64,000 nt of DNA, from the NCBI GenBank assembly GCA_031002005.1, contig CM061918.1:66064531-66128530 (forward strand). Reading direction: 5' to 3'. The notes beneath the pieces are model-generated. The model worked only from the letters and a program-made list of their open reading frames with translations. It had not been told where the DNA came from and ran no database searches. Both the position numbers and the translations under genes were made by a program. The stretch is from Vandiemenella viatica (Eukaryota; Arthropoda; Insecta; Orthoptera; Morabidae). This document shows positions 1 through 11,420 of this stretch, piece after piece; position 1 is the first letter of the stretch, and each line of letters begins with the position of its first letter.

Positions 1-88
1 AGATTAGCTTTGGTGCTGAGCACCCTCTGCCACCCACAATTTTGTGAATTGCAGAGTATATATGTAGATGTAGATGTAGATGAGGTAA
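1..88 (+). repeat. 3' tail of a CR1/L2-like LINE (family A)
   Basis: This is the last part of a non-LTR retrotransposon cut by the window edge. The same block (TTAGCTTTGGTGCTGAG, then a CTGCCACCCACAA motif) recurs at 32,654-32,729 and 44,530-44,600. At 44.5 kb it follows reverse-transcriptase coding sequence, which identifies it as the 3' UTR. It ends in a TGTAGA microsatellite, the kind of short-repeat tail used by CR1/L2-type LINEs. No coding sequence is left here. Confidence 0.75.
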
Positions 89-950
89 GGCCAATGTAGG
101 AACTTTGATTGTGGAGGCAAGTGAGCTGGCATATGAGATGGGTTGTTGTGCAAGTGGTGTGACCTATTATGGGGTAGGTTTCACCAGTAATAGGATTGCA
201 ATAGGTAGTGGTAGGTGAATACATACTGCATTTTTTGCAATGGGGTCTCTTAGAAGAGAACAGTGATTTAGGAGCATCAGAGCGTTGATATTTAGGTACA
301 AGTATATTTTTTAGATTAGGTGATATGCTGAAGGTGACACAGGGTGTGATGGGAAGAATGGTGAGAAGAATGTGGCGCATTTCAGGAAAGGATCTGAGGA
401 AGTCATAATCCAAATGAAGAATTTGGTTTAGCAATTCCAGGTCAGTGAAAAACTTGGTTCTGGTTGTTTTGGGTTGTTTGTGTCAGTGAAGTGGACAGTT
501 CTTGACTCTTGATAGCTATTTTTGGATTAATTCTGGAGGATAATTGTGGTTTATGAGTGTCCAAGTCAGGTTGTTGGAGTAGAAAGTAAAGGAATCATGA
601 TCAGAGCAGATGTGTTTGCCACAAATGGCTAGGCTGTATGGGATGGAACGTTTTATATGATATGGATGGCAGCTATTGAAATGGAGATATTGTTGTAGGT
701 TAATGGGCTATATGCAGACAGAGGTGTGTAAGTGGCCATTCTGTACAGAGATGTTCACATCCAAAAAAGTGATGTCAGTCTAAGAGCAGGACCGGGTGAA
801 GATTAGGGAGGAGATGTTATTCAGTAAGTTCAAGAAGTAAAGAAGGAGGTTTTTACCATGGGTTCAGATCATAAATATGTCTTCTATATACCTGAACCAC
901 ATGATGGGTTGTCGGGTAACCTTTTGAAGAAAACATTCCTCTAGTCTGCC
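81..950 (-). pseudogene. Penelope-like element fragment (RT end and start of endonuclease domain), inverted
   Basis: Read on the minus strand, this stretch gives a degraded Penelope-like reverse transcriptase. A YRRxIxD-type core lies near 890, followed by FLDVNISVQNGHLHTSV (about 755-705) and a LHFNSCHP motif, then a cysteine-rich linker leading to CTTTHLICQLTC near 110. These are typical of the RT tail and the linker before the GIY-YIG domain in Penelope-like elements. In-frame stops show it is dead. It meets an oppositely oriented fragment of the same family near 950, so ~115 bp are present as an inverted repeat (81-195 against about 958-1,072). The exact junction is uncertain. Confidence 0.6.
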
Positions 951-1665
951 CACGAACTCTACTACTGGTGAAATCTACCCCATAATAGGTCATGCCACTT
1001 GCACAACAAACCATCTCATGTTCCAGCTCACCTGCCTCCACTGATAAAATTCCTACATTGGCCTTACCTCAAACTCATTATCCATGAGAATGAATGGTCA
1101 TAGACAAACAGTTTACTCCCTAAACCTAGACCTCCCTGTTGCTCACCATGCAGTACTCACAATACCCACGACCTTAATAACTGCTTCACAGTCAGAGCCA
1201 TTAGAGTACTTCCAGTTACCACTCCCCAGTCTGAATTCCGCAGGTGGGAATTGGCTGTTCAACACATCCTGCAGACTATACATCCCCCAGGCCTTAATTT
1301 CTGATCATATCCTCCATCCTCACCCTGTACACCCATCACTGACCAGCACAATAGATTCATTTATAGTTATAAACCTTATTTTAAAATTTTTTGATATATT
1401 TTTTTTATTTTTTATTATTGTTTTTTCATGATTATTATGATTCTTTCTTGTGCTTTATACTTATGGTTATATTAGCTTCCTCCACCACCTCCGATGGTCA
1501 GTTTCATTCTTTGAGTTGCTGCATCGACTGCAAGCCTTGCGCAAGCCCAGCCACTTACTTCTTCTAACTTGACAAAGGGTTTAACCTAAAAGATTGTATT
1601 TTATGTGTTGTTTTGTATTGCTGGTGCCTTCAACTTTGGTGAGTGTTGGGTGTATTTTATCTGTC
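950..1665 (+). pseudogene. Penelope-like element fragment (GIY-YIG region and 3' end)
   Basis: The plus strand carries the same linker as the inverted fragment to its left, then LRMNGHR and LPVAHHAV motifs (1,087-1,160) and a tail ending near 1,660. This order matches the C-terminal GIY-YIG endonuclease region of Penelope-like elements, which nicks target DNA. The region 1,150-1,660 is repeated in reverse at 7,320-8,300, which confirms a repeat family. A 115-codon frame is open at 1,084-1,431, but frame breaks are needed to follow the whole domain, so it is a relic. Confidence 0.6.
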
Positions 1666-2164
1666 CTCTCAATATAAATGTTGCCTCACGACAGTTCTTT
1701 CCTTTCATTGTTACCGACATTTATTAATTAATTATTTTTTTGTTATCTTGTATGTAAATAATGCCACATCAGTTGACATTCTACAAAATATATGCCAGTA
1801 CTATATAACTTACTTCAGGGTATGATTGCACACCACACTCTCTCAGTGTCAGGATTGAACTTGGTCAATTAAAGAAGATTGCAGTATGTTGGTAGACTGC
1901 TTTGTATAAGGACAATTCTCACAGCGTTCCTTTGTGCAACCTAGACAACACTGATTTTGACCATTAGATCCTACTATATTACTTATTACCCTTTACTTCA
2001 CTTCAGTCACATTACTGCAACTCAGATTCAATGTACAAATAGACTTTAATGTTATTTTTTTCTATTTTAACCTCAATTTAATGGACATTGTAGAAATAAC
2101 ATACTCTGTAATTATTGTAGAGATTTTAAAATATATTTATTTACTTATTTTTTTTTATCCTATG
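1666..2164. other. AT-rich stretch with nothing recognised
   Basis: I see no coding sequence, splice-flanked exon, or recognisable element here. It is AT-rich with short T and A runs. Confidence 0.5.
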
Positions 2165-2167
2165 GCC

Positions 2168-2375
2168 ACAGAAAAGTAGATCACATATAATAATTAATAA
2201 TAATTGATACAACTGTGATGGAGTGCCCACTCCGGTGGCAATCTCCTTACAAACCCCTCTTTCTCCTTTCCTCTTCCAACTCTACTAATTTTTACTTTAA
2301 ATTCCTTCAGTGTTTCTGGTAAATTATTCATAACTTCTCTTAGCAATTTATTCCAGTCCCTTACACCCTTTCTTA
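2168..2375 (-). repeat. 3' end of LINE family B, 5' truncated
   Basis: The minus strand matches the 3' end of the LINE at 56.3-58.5 kb. It has the same GGGACTGGAATAAATT block, the same run to GGAGATTGCCACCGGAGT, and the same short-repeat (ATT/ATTA) tail. Only about 200 bp of the 3' UTR and end of ORF2 remain, as expected from target-primed reverse transcription that stopped early. Confidence 0.65.
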
Positions 2376-2487
2376 TGAAAGATTACAAAAGATATTGGTT
2401 ACATTAAAATTACTATTTTTTAAAACATGACTGATAATGTAAAACAATAGCTGTATTATAATGCTCCATTGTGATTAATCTAAACAT

Positions 2488-2665
2488 TCACTGTGCCATC
2501 ATTTTTATTAAGTTACTGTTGAAAAAACCTATAGTTAAAATCTTTAGCTGTGAGAAATTTCCAAAAGTCATGCTAATTAAAATGCTAACAAATATCAAGA
2601 GACTTTTTCCACAAGTGTCATCAATTAAATCTTCAAGAGAGAAATTCAAGGATAAAAAATGGTTC
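2488..2665 (-). CDS. candidate terminal exon, LRR-like (weak)
   Basis: After a minus-strand TTTGTTCCAAATTAG acceptor-like site, an open frame of about 58 codons runs to a TGA near 2,489. The peptide is leucine-rich, with spacing that recalls leucine-rich repeats (SQLKILTIGFF, LEDLIDDTCGKSLL). It lies downstream on the same strand as the F-box and LRR exons at 23.7 and 5.8 kb and could be their last exon. Its entry phase needs two bases from the previous exon, whereas the 5.8 kb exon ends on a codon boundary. An unseen exon would therefore be required. The antisense strand is also open, so chance is possible. Confidence 0.25.
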
Positions 2666-2689
2666 CTAATTTGGAACAAATAAATTGAT

Positions 2690-3530
2690 TTTCTGATACA
2701 TCATAATAGATCATTTTTGACACAAGATTAATCCTGAAAATAATTATCACAAAATACATTTTAAAGCACATATAATTTGTTATAATTACATAGCTTAGCC
2801 AAGCACTTTCCATCACACTGTTACTCAGGCATCACTAAAAGTAAATTATAAACTGATTGTATTAAAAGATCTTTCTTCAAACTTCTTATACTGGGATCAA
2901 TGGAAAATGAATGTATTATATTGATTAGGATTAAAAACATTACAGCAAAAATATTTGTTCAGAGTCTAAATGCCTGAGATTTGTATCTATCATATTGCAC
3001 TACTTGTATGTAATATGGTTGAGGATGGAGATGAAGATCACCATTTTTCTGCATAGTGATAGCAAAACATATATTTTCATACAGAGCCCTTCTTCATCAG
3101 GTTAAATGCCTACTAGCCTACATCTTTACAGTGATTGAAGTTTGTTGCAAGGGAATTGGTGGTAAGGAGTGGGGAGGAAAAAGCAGGTAGAGTGTAAGCT
3201 ATCAGTTAAATTTTGTAACTGCGTGACAAAATTTTGTCCTCAGAACCACGAGTTAGATTGGATAGAATATTATTGCATTTAATTTTCAAAGTTAGTTTTT
3301 ATGATTATTCAAATTAGAAAGCAGTTTTACAGTTTTCAAGATAGTATTTTCAATCTTTTCAATTTCACCAGTTTTCGGCACTCGCTTGGAGTGGAAGTTT
3401 GTATCTAAAGTATTTATTTTCGGCTAAACGATTAAAGTTAGGATATTTTTCATAATAACTAAAGTTAACGTTTATTTGTAAAATTTCAGAAAGATTGAAT
3501 TATTTTTAATTTCAAGGTCAGATTAGCCAA
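2690..3530. other. intergenic or intronic AT-rich sequence
   Basis: No gene or clear element is visible. The stretch is AT-rich and lies just outside the left target duplication of the solo LTR at 3,531. It contains a short block at 3,000-3,110 with GAAGATCACC and CCTTCTTCATCAGG that I could not assign. Confidence 0.4.
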
Positions 3531-4177
3531 TGTTAGGACTTCAGACATGTGATTTCATATCTGATCAGCCACCCCTGGGAACGAGGAAGTAGATACATTC
3601 TCACGGTTCGCGTGAGAAAGCAGTCGCTAGGAATCTTCGAGAAGCAGGAAGTGCTATGTAAATATAGGACCGTGCGTGCAGTTGTTCGCCGCTCAGTCTG
3701 CCAGGAACCGCGAACGCGATAGCATGTAGCTCAGTATGCAGGAAAGTTTTATATCTAGCACATCAGTAAGTGTTTTTTTTTTTTTTTTTTTTGGAATAAT
3801 ACCACTTCTTTTATTCAAGTCAACTATTATGTTGAATTAAAATAGTATTTCTCCAAGTGAGGCCTCCGGATTGTTTGATTTTACTAAACTGTTGAACAAT
3901 GGGAGCGTGTGATTCTCTTTTGTTAAATTACTACCACTAGAAGTTTGAACTATTGGGGTGTGGTCTGGCTCGACTGGTTAAGCAAACTTGTAAAACATTT
4001 CTTTGGAAAATTCGTCTGATTGCCTGTACAGTTTTTGGCTTTGTGAACTTTTGGAAGAATATACTTATTTAAATGGCAATGAACTACTTATCCTTATTGA
4101 ACTTTACTTTTTCATAGTTTTCTTGTTAAAAACCTATGTGGCGATTGTATAATCTTAACTAAGTCAAAACTGTTACA
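3531..4177 (+). mobile_element. candidate solo LTR (647 bp)
   Basis: The segment starts TGTTAGGACT and ends CTGTTACA, giving TG...CA ends. It is flanked by near-identical 5-bp sequences, GCCAA (3,526-3,530) and ACCAA (4,178-4,182). Inside are a TATA-like ATATAGG near 3,660 and an initiator-like CAGTTGTTCGCCGCTCAGTC starting about 20 bp later, as in insect LTR promoters. No internal coding sequence is next to it, so it would be the product of LTR-LTR recombination. One target-site mismatch and the lack of a second copy in the window keep this tentative. Confidence 0.5.
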
Positions 4178-4182
4178 ACCAA

Positions 4183-5740
4183 GGCTACACACGGTTATAG
4201 TTAAGACAACGTGTTTATGCTCCACCCCAATCATAAGCTTTTCGTCTTACAAGAGTTTTGGAGGATTTTTTGCTGAATTTCCTTAGAAATTGTGTGTATA
4301 AACATATGTCCCCTGCAAATTAAAAAAAAAAATAATAATAAAAAAAAACCTTGGAAAAATGAAGATGGGAAGGAAGGAAGTGAAGGATAGGAGGTGGAGG
4401 GATAAGAGTAAAGCTAGAGAACAAGATACCTGAGATTAAGGATCAGGAGATATTAAGATATCAGTACCCATGATTTGCTAGTATGCCATTTGTAATAATG
4501 GAGTTATAAGAGGGTACTGTCTCCAAACAAAATACTAATGAATCTTTTTGGTTAGAAGCCATTGAGTAGGTTAGTGCTGTGCCTGGTGGCATGACCAGCT
4601 ACAGGATAATCCAGTCTTTGAATGTACACTGTCTGCCTATGTACAGTGTCCTAGTATACAGGGTTGTGTTAGACTAATGTAGGAAGTAAAACATGTCGGC
4701 AGATGTATAACACATGTGGATTACCACACAGTGGAAATATTTTTAGGATTGATGTGGATGGTGGGTGGCATGGTATATGCTGGAAGTTTCACAACATAAG
4801 CTATATGGAAATGAACCACTGCCAAGTTTACAGGGTACATGTCTATCACAGAAACATTAATAATTGAAGATACTGCTATCATGGCACATCTTTGCCAATA
4901 GAGTTACATAAATAGGGAAGATTCTTTTTGAATACTTACTAATATCCAGCTACTGCATTAAATTCAACGAGATAAAAGTATGTGCTTTTTATTGACCATC
5001 AAGAAGAGAGTCTGGAATGGATATTGACCTGATAATTTGACACTTCTCCTCAAACTGTTTCAGCAACAGTAAAAATAGGTGGTTTAATGTATTATGATTA
5101 CAAAGCAATGATTATGTATTCTGTTAATATATTCCTATCCAATGCATGTTGTTGATTCAAACTTTGTTTTTAAAAATAACATAGTAAATGAATTTAAACA
5201 TAAAGAAAATGTATAAACAACTTTTTTCTTGATGTACCAATAGTAAATAAATGACTACCATAACTGTAATTTTAAAGAGAGCACATGATTACCTTTGAAT
5301 TCAAGATCTTCAATAGATATCTAAAATATAATTACTGCACTGATATAATATAAGAGAAAAAGTTTTCACAGTGCAGTTATTAACTTTTACAAAGAAGGTA
5401 CTCAAAGCTATTGAATGCTTGCTAATATGAAAGCAACATGTTGATTTCACATGTCGTAACATCTATTTTATGACAGAAAATTAATAGTGATCATTATAAA
5501 ATAACACTCTATGCACATGCAAATTGTTAAATGTGCAGATCACAACAAATTATTTCCATAATTCTGTTTCTCAATGAGAAATGGATAAGTATGTTTTTCT
5601 TTTTTAAAACATTACTGTTATTTATAGTATTTTACTGAAATACTATTTCTTCATTTTTTTTAAACATTTTTACTTTGCTGTGAAATTAACAACTTTGTGA
5701 ATTAAGTTTTGTGTATCAGTAAAATGGCACATGAACTTAC
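4183..5740. other. intronic AT-rich sequence, nothing recognised
   Basis: This lies downstream of the 5.74-5.91 kb exon on the minus strand. It is AT-rich, with an A-rich run near 4,321-4,350. I found no exon with good splice sites and no transposon domain. Confidence 0.45.
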
Positions 5741-5909
5741 CCCGAAATTCATTATTTGAGAAGGATCTATTTTCAGTTTCCTTAGCATGCTGCTATAGTC
5801 ACATAATGCATGAATGACAGTTTGTTTCACACTCCGTTTGAAAACAATGTGACATAGCTCAGGCCACTGCTTTAGGAAATATATAACTTCATCATCAGTT
5901 AGACTGTTA
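5741..5909 (-). CDS. internal exon of F-box/LRR-type gene
   Basis: On the minus strand a textbook acceptor (ATTATTTTCAG) precedes 169 bases with one long frame, followed by a textbook donor (GTAAGT). The 56 codons give a leucine-rich peptide that begins NSLTDDEVIYFLKQWPEL and continues with LRKLKI spacing, like the repeats that follow F-boxes in FBXL-type ubiquitin-ligase adaptors. The exon starts with one base of a split codon. The F-box exon at 23.7 kb ends with two, so they can be joined in frame. It ends on a codon boundary. Assignment to the same gene is inference. FBXL proteins select substrates for SCF ubiquitin ligases. Confidence 0.6.
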
Positions 5910-5912
5910 CTG

Positions 5913-6354
5913 AAAATAATTGACTAGTTAAATGCAGCACTTTTGGTCTATCATTGTCGTAACAATTGCAACACAACAGCAAGAAGAAAATATTCTGTGC
6001 TCATACCATTTTCTATGTGCTAAAAACTGGAATGATATTTCTTGAGAACCATGTCTGACTGTATGAGAGAGAGAGGCATGCGTATATGGGAATAATATCA
6101 TCAGGCAGAAGATTAAAACATAAAATTGAATTAAGGTTACTGTTACTGTCTCATTAGGACAAAATTTTCAGTGATGTAAGAATTGATTTGTGGCAAATGC
6201 AGATCCTGGCTCAGTTGTTAGATGGCTCAAGCAAATGCGGTTTGTAGAGGCAGATATCCATATTATCATATCTGAAATGAATTCAATTGTGACAAAGTTC
6301 ATACTCTGGTGCAATTTCCCAATTTATCTAATTACCACTTTCTTATTTGTTTTT
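5913..6354. other. intron sequence
   Basis: This is a short AT-rich stretch between the exon acceptor and a LINE tail. Nothing else is recognised. The reading frame at 6,190 runs into LINE 3' microsatellite and is not a gene. Confidence 0.45.
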
Positions 6355-7215
6355 ATTATTATTATTATTATTATCTTATGTGCATTGAGTATTGAATTCC
6401 TCCACCCATCTACTTTTGTCATTTATGAATTTTAAATTCCTCTGGCATTTTTGGTAAGTTATTCATCACTTCCTGTGATAATTGATTCCAGTCACTGATA
6501 CCTTTATCCACAAAAGAAAAATTTTGAACTCCCTTGTGGATAAAATTGAGTGCCAATTGTGCCTAAGGTCATCTTTTTCTTTCCATGTACTCATAATTCC
6601 TCCAAGTACCATCACTGACATATGCCTAGTACACTCACAGCACTCTCTTCACCATCTTCTGCTATACAATCACATCCAATCCAGCTCCTTTATTACATCA
6701 GTTAGTGAATGAGTCCTATGGTAATTTCTACAAACAAATCTAGCTTCCTTTATACAATCCCCCACCCCCACCCCTCCCACAAACTCGAATATTTGATACC
6801 CAAACTACACCACCATATTCAAGCAATGGTCTGATCAAAGTTTTGTAACCAAATTCCCTCATTTCTTTGGTACAATAAATAAAGGATTTGGTAATTATCA
6901 AATGTTATGCCAAGGTAAATTTACACTTCTTGCCTTCCACAAGCAATTATGTCCCCACCCTATAACTATAAACAACCTGTAGTTTTTTTAATCTGACACT
7001 ATTTGGTATTTATCTTCATTCTCTCCTGGTGTACCCAATTAGATAATCTAACAAGGTCACCTTGCAGCTGTTCATGATCTTCTTCTGTTTTAATCCTATT
7101 ATATATCATTACATCCTATTATATGCCATTACATCTACAAACAACTTAAATATGACTATTCTTAGTGACAACTCCTTCTCTTCTACTCCACTTAAGAATT
7201 TGTAAAAAAGAATAA
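6355..7215 (-). pseudogene. LINE family B, 3' ~850 bp, inverted
   Basis: On the minus strand this is a 5'-truncated copy of the LINE at 56.3-58.5 kb. Recognisable pieces are a RIKTEED motif (about 7,080), an FGYKTLIRPLLEYGGVV-type motif near 6,830, and the 3' UTR, ending in the ATT repeat at 6,356-6,375. These motifs lie in the connection and C-terminal part of CR1/L2-like ORF2. Frameshifts and stops disable it. Confidence 0.65.
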
Positions 7216-7319
7216 ATAATATCTAATATAACTTTTGTAAAATTCGGTTGTTAAAATTATTGTTTATTTTGTCTTTGTACCATATATTTCTTTCACAATG
7301 ATTGTAATTCATATTAAAT

Positions 7320-8462
7320 ATATTTATATACATGGAAAGCACAAGTAAAGTACACCCAACAATCACCAAAGTTGAAGGGAGGTAGGCAGCAGCAACACAA
7401 AACAACACACAAACAAAAAAAATACAATATTTCAGGTGAAAACCCCTTTATCAAGTGAACAGAGGTAGGTGGCTGGGCTTGTGCAAGACTTGCTTTTGAA
7501 GCAGCCACTCAAAGAACACAATAGAACCAGGCCCGCCGCTTGCTGTTTGAGCGCCCGCGTGCAATCCCGATTATGCCGCCCCCTGTCTAACTACAGCCAG
7601 TGGTGGATCTCGGAAATTTCCGATCCGGGTCAAAAAACTGTGAGATTGCCGCCCCTTTGAACATTTTTTGCCGCCCCCATTGTTGCCATCCCGAGTGTCG
7701 CCGCCCGCCCGAAACAGCTGTTGAGCTAAAAAAAAAGTCGCCCGCTACATAATACACTGCAAATTTCGTCGGCGGCGACAATGGAGTGGCAACTATCGCG
7801 GGTCGGCGACTGTTGATCACTCGTTTTGCCGCCCCCCTCGATGTGCCGCCCGCGTGCGGTGCACGCCTTGCACGCCCGCTTACGGCGGCCCTGAATAGAA
7901 CATCAGAGTTGGTGGGGAAGCAACGATAATATAACCGCGAGTATAAGAAAGATTAAAATGTTCATAAAAATAATAGAATAAAAAAATATAAATAAATAAA
8001 CAAAAATATAATCAGAACATTTTGAAAAATATATGAATCTATTGTGCTGGCCAGTGATGGGTGTATAAGGTGAAGATGGAAGATATTAACGGAAATTAAG
8101 TCCTGGGGGATGTCTAGTCTGCAGGATATATTGATATGCCAATACCCAAATGCGGAGCTCAGATTGGGAGGTAGTGTCTAGAAGTACTCTGATGGCTCTG
8201 ACTGTGAAGCTGTTATTAAGGTTGTGGATGTTGTGAGTACTGGCATGGTGAGCAACAGGGAGGTCCAGGTGGACAACTCGTCAGGATAAGAGGCGAACAA
8301 CAGTATATATCTTAAGAGGAACACAGGAAATAAAATAAGATAATACATAACAAAATAAAATAAAATATGAAAGTAGCGCGATAAATCAGCATGTGTCAGG
8401 CCAAAGTCTGCACGGGGGATATGCAACACCTTCACCTGAACTGTGAACAATTAAGTTCATTA
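7320..8462 (-). pseudogene. Penelope-like element 3' fragment, split by a MITE
   Basis: The minus strand is homologous to 1,150-1,660. It shares the LPVAHHA region (near 8,255), the CTGCAGACTA and CATCCCCCAGG blocks, the ACCCATCACTGGCCAGCAC block near 8,050, and the terminal AACTTTGGTGATTGTTGGGTG block near 7,360. It is the 3' end of a Penelope-like element. A 366-bp hAT-type MITE (7,528-7,893) with a perfect 8-bp target duplication interrupts it. A candidate solo LTR (8,468) begins just past its other edge. Confidence 0.6.
7528..7893. mobile_element. GC-rich hAT-type MITE
   Basis: The element starts CAGGCCCGCCGCTTG and ends CGCTTACGGCGGCCCTG. Its ends are short imperfect inverted repeats of the CAGG...CCTG kind. 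It is bounded by a perfect 8-bp duplication, AATAGAAC, at 7,520-7,527 and 7,894-7,901. An 8-bp duplication and CAGG ends are typical of hAT transposons. There is no transposase, so it is non-autonomous. It is far more GC-rich than its surroundings, with repeated GCCGCCC motifs. Removing it restores the Penelope-like sequence seen near 1,500. Confidence 0.85.
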
Positions 8463-8467
8463 CCATG

Positions 8468-9894
8468 TGTAGCCTTCTGGTACCTATAATAGTAATTAAC
8501 CTGGTCACCACGCATTCGTATTAAATCCCCAAATGTGAAGGGTAATTTAAATAAAGTCACTTAACACAGTTTGAGAATAACAAAATATTTATATTCTTAA
8601 TAAAAGTTCACTCGTACATTGTCGGTACCAGAAACGTGAATAAAGCATCGAACAACAGTTTCTTTGATTAAGTACAATTCTACAAGAAGACAAAAACTCA
8701 CAAAGTTCCCCTAACAATAGTGAGTACTACGGCATGTTGGAATTTGCCTAAACCGCTACACTAATTTGCGCCGCTAACTAGCTAACTAGTGCAAAGTTGC
8801 ACCATCACTTTCCAGCGAAAGAATGAGACTAGAATGAGACAATGTGAGCCTACAGCAAGGTCTTTTATAGACTTCTCTGAGCCTGTGACCTTGGCAAATC
8901 TTTCTTTAATTAATATCTCCAAAAGTAGATAATGGTTTAACTTGAAATTTTCACAGGGACTTTCTATTGTCATGTTCTATCTGTTTTAATTTAATTTAAC
9001 ATTTCAAATGGTTTCTATAGTCTTAAAAATAAAGTCATCACATGACCAACTTGGCGGAATTTTTACGCGCTTTAACAACAATCAGCGACAATCTATTTTT
9101 CAAAAACTTAATTACCAGACAAATGCTTAAACTTTTTACCAAAACCATTATATGTTAGTAATCGTCTTAGTTAGGGCTATCTACTGATATAAATTTCAAA
9201 TTTTTATTCCTTTTAGTTAAAAAGTTCATTTTTTTCTCTTAATTAAAACTGCTAATTAGACTTTGCGAAATTATTTAATTTTACTACCAAAATATCCGGA
9301 ACAATGCTGACTAAAGCTGGTGATAAAAGATCAGCTGTAGCTTTACTCAATTTAAAGATATTTCAAATCTTAGAATTTTACTTTAAACAAATAAATTTGC
9401 TATTTCACCACCGATCATAATAAAATTTACATCACTGGAATCAGGAATTAACGTAAAACACTATGACACTAATTTTATCATGATAATTTGTGATTCAGCA
9501 GGATCACCTAAAAAGTGCTTAAATTTAGAAAGAAATCGCTAATTAACTTTCGGAAACTTTTTACTAATACACCTATAAGCTAAATTCAATTACAAGAAAA
9601 CTAATCATTTGAGAATTTTTGCAAAACACTTTTTACTAACCTCAAAGGCTAGGCTATACATGGGTAGAGTCTAAACATATTTTATAATTTCACCCTTTTA
9701 TACTATTTTTTGGCAAGCAGTAGAACACATAGGTCACGCGGCTGAGGTATAAAGGGTGACACGGCAGTGAGGTCGTGGTCTGCCGGGAACGTTGCGTATA
9801 TTGAACCTGCATTCTGTATGGTGCGTGTGTGTTGGTTAGACCAAGCAATAGCCGGAAATCGTTGAACTTGAGTGACCGCATGGCTGACGTACCA
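8468..9894. mobile_element. candidate solo LTR (1.43 kb)
   Basis: The segment begins TGTAGCCTTCTGG and ends GCTGACGTACCA, giving TG...CA ends. It is flanked by a perfect 5-bp duplication, CCATG (8,463-8,467 and 9,895-9,899). No internal coding region is present, as expected for a solo LTR. On the minus strand a TATAAAAGGG box lies near 9,700. On the plus strand there are AATAAA motifs near 8,560 and 8,640 and a TTTTATAGAC near 8,870. Orientation is unclear. A BEL-like or gypsy-like family would fit, but family is not assigned. Confidence 0.6.
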
Positions 9895-9899
9895 CCATG

Positions 9900-10434
9900 T
9901 TAAATTTTCTGACGAGTGACTGGTTTTGGTCGGTTTTCTCCTTCTTCATAATCAGCAATCTTTTGGAAATGTTTGTTTCGATAGCCTATTTGACTATAAA
10001 TGCTGTTTTTTCCAAATGTGATTTTGAAAACAACAAGTGGACTTTTCAAATGTTTTAACCTTGAACAGTAACCTTTTCTAAGCTTTGGGTGGAAATAAGC
10101 TTAGTGGCAGCCGATATGCATTACAGTTAAATATTCAAGGCAGGCACATGGTAAATTTAAAAGTGCAGATGCAGATTCAGAGAACATTTTATTTCAAGTA
10201 GACATTCAATTGAGGTATCTAAGCTTATACTTCACCCCGGTATAGCAGCTTGGCCCCTTACAACAGACTATTAATTAATAAGGGGCTGATGAATTTAATA
10301 CCTTCAATGTGTTTATGATGAGTTTTATTAAGTTCTTCTAATGTGACTCCCCTCATCCCCCTCATTGAATTTGATGGGTCAGTTTTTATTATTAAATATA
10401 ATTATTTCTTGATAAATAGTAATAATATTAGTTT
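9900..10434. other. intron sequence, nothing recognised
   Basis: No coding or repeat signature is seen apart from AT-rich tracts. It lies between a candidate solo LTR and the Helitron relic. Confidence 0.4.
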
Positions 10435-11420
10435 TATTTATTTTTATATATATACTAGCTAAGGACAACCCATTTTGCATTTTTTTTTGGTACATCTGTT
10501 TAGTTTTTTTTAAAGTTTAATACAGAAGATGTGGATTAAAAGATATTTGTTTATTGTTTCTTGTTTTATTTTTACTCATTTTCTACATAAATATCTTACA
10601 TATAAGCATACAAAAATCCTACTTAACGAATAATTAGAAATAAATTTTATAAACTATATTTGATATTTTGTTGTCTGGAGAAAATAGATATTGTGCTTAT
10701 CCAACACATGAAAAAGCAACATAAAGTTGACCATGTGAGTAACAAACTTCTTTCAAATTAACTCCACAGTAGTGGAAATTTTGACCCTGTGCCTTATTTA
10801 TAATCATACTATAGGTTGAGCTCACTGGTAATCATTTGAAACAAAATGACAAATCATTTGAAATTAGTGGGATTCTTGGTATGTAAACCGATTTTCCTTT
10901 TTCTTTTCTAGTTAGGATTACTGCTTCAATGATGTTGTTTAGCAGCTGTTTCATGAATTATCTCATACAATTACATAATTTAGGGAATTAAGATTTCATA
11001 ATTGTATAACTGGCGATCTAATTTTTAGGTTAAATGTATGCAAAAGCATACTGGGTGGACTTAATAAATTTAAAAATTCTGTCGGAAAGTTTACACTTTC
11101 AACGTGATCCATAGTTGTATCTATCAATTAATATAATTTTTCTTCCTCTGGTGTGACATTTGTATCTGCAGAATTACTTGTTGCACCACATCATTCCTTG
11201 TAGTTAAATCGTTCACTCACATAACCATTCTTTATTCATGAAACTTTTTTCAAAAATGGATACATTTTTTTGATAAGTTTTTCACTCGCGTCTACCACGT
11301 TGCACAATTCTTCTGTTAAAATAAGTTTACCAGAGTCAGTATCCAGAGGATAGGTACCATTTCCAATTTTAAAAAGATTTTCAGCAAATACTTATTCCAG
11401 ATTCACATTGGATTTTTTAT
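10435..11420 (-). pseudogene. Helitron/Pif1-type helicase C-terminal relic
   Basis: The minus strand encodes, with stops, the C-terminal part of a Pif1-family helicase as found in Helitrons. Visible motifs in order are IGNGTYPLDTDSGKLIL (about 11,370-11,310), a NFPTEFLNLLSPPSMLLH block (about 11,090-11,040), MIINKAQGQNF (about 10,800), and YSHGQLYVAFSCVG (about 10,730). These match the conserved NKSQGQ and HGQLYVACSR motifs of the helicase, which unwinds DNA during rolling-circle transposition. The minus-strand 3' side reaches CTAG followed by TATATA near 10,450, compatible with a Helitron CTRR end. No hairpin was confirmed. Confidence 0.65.
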
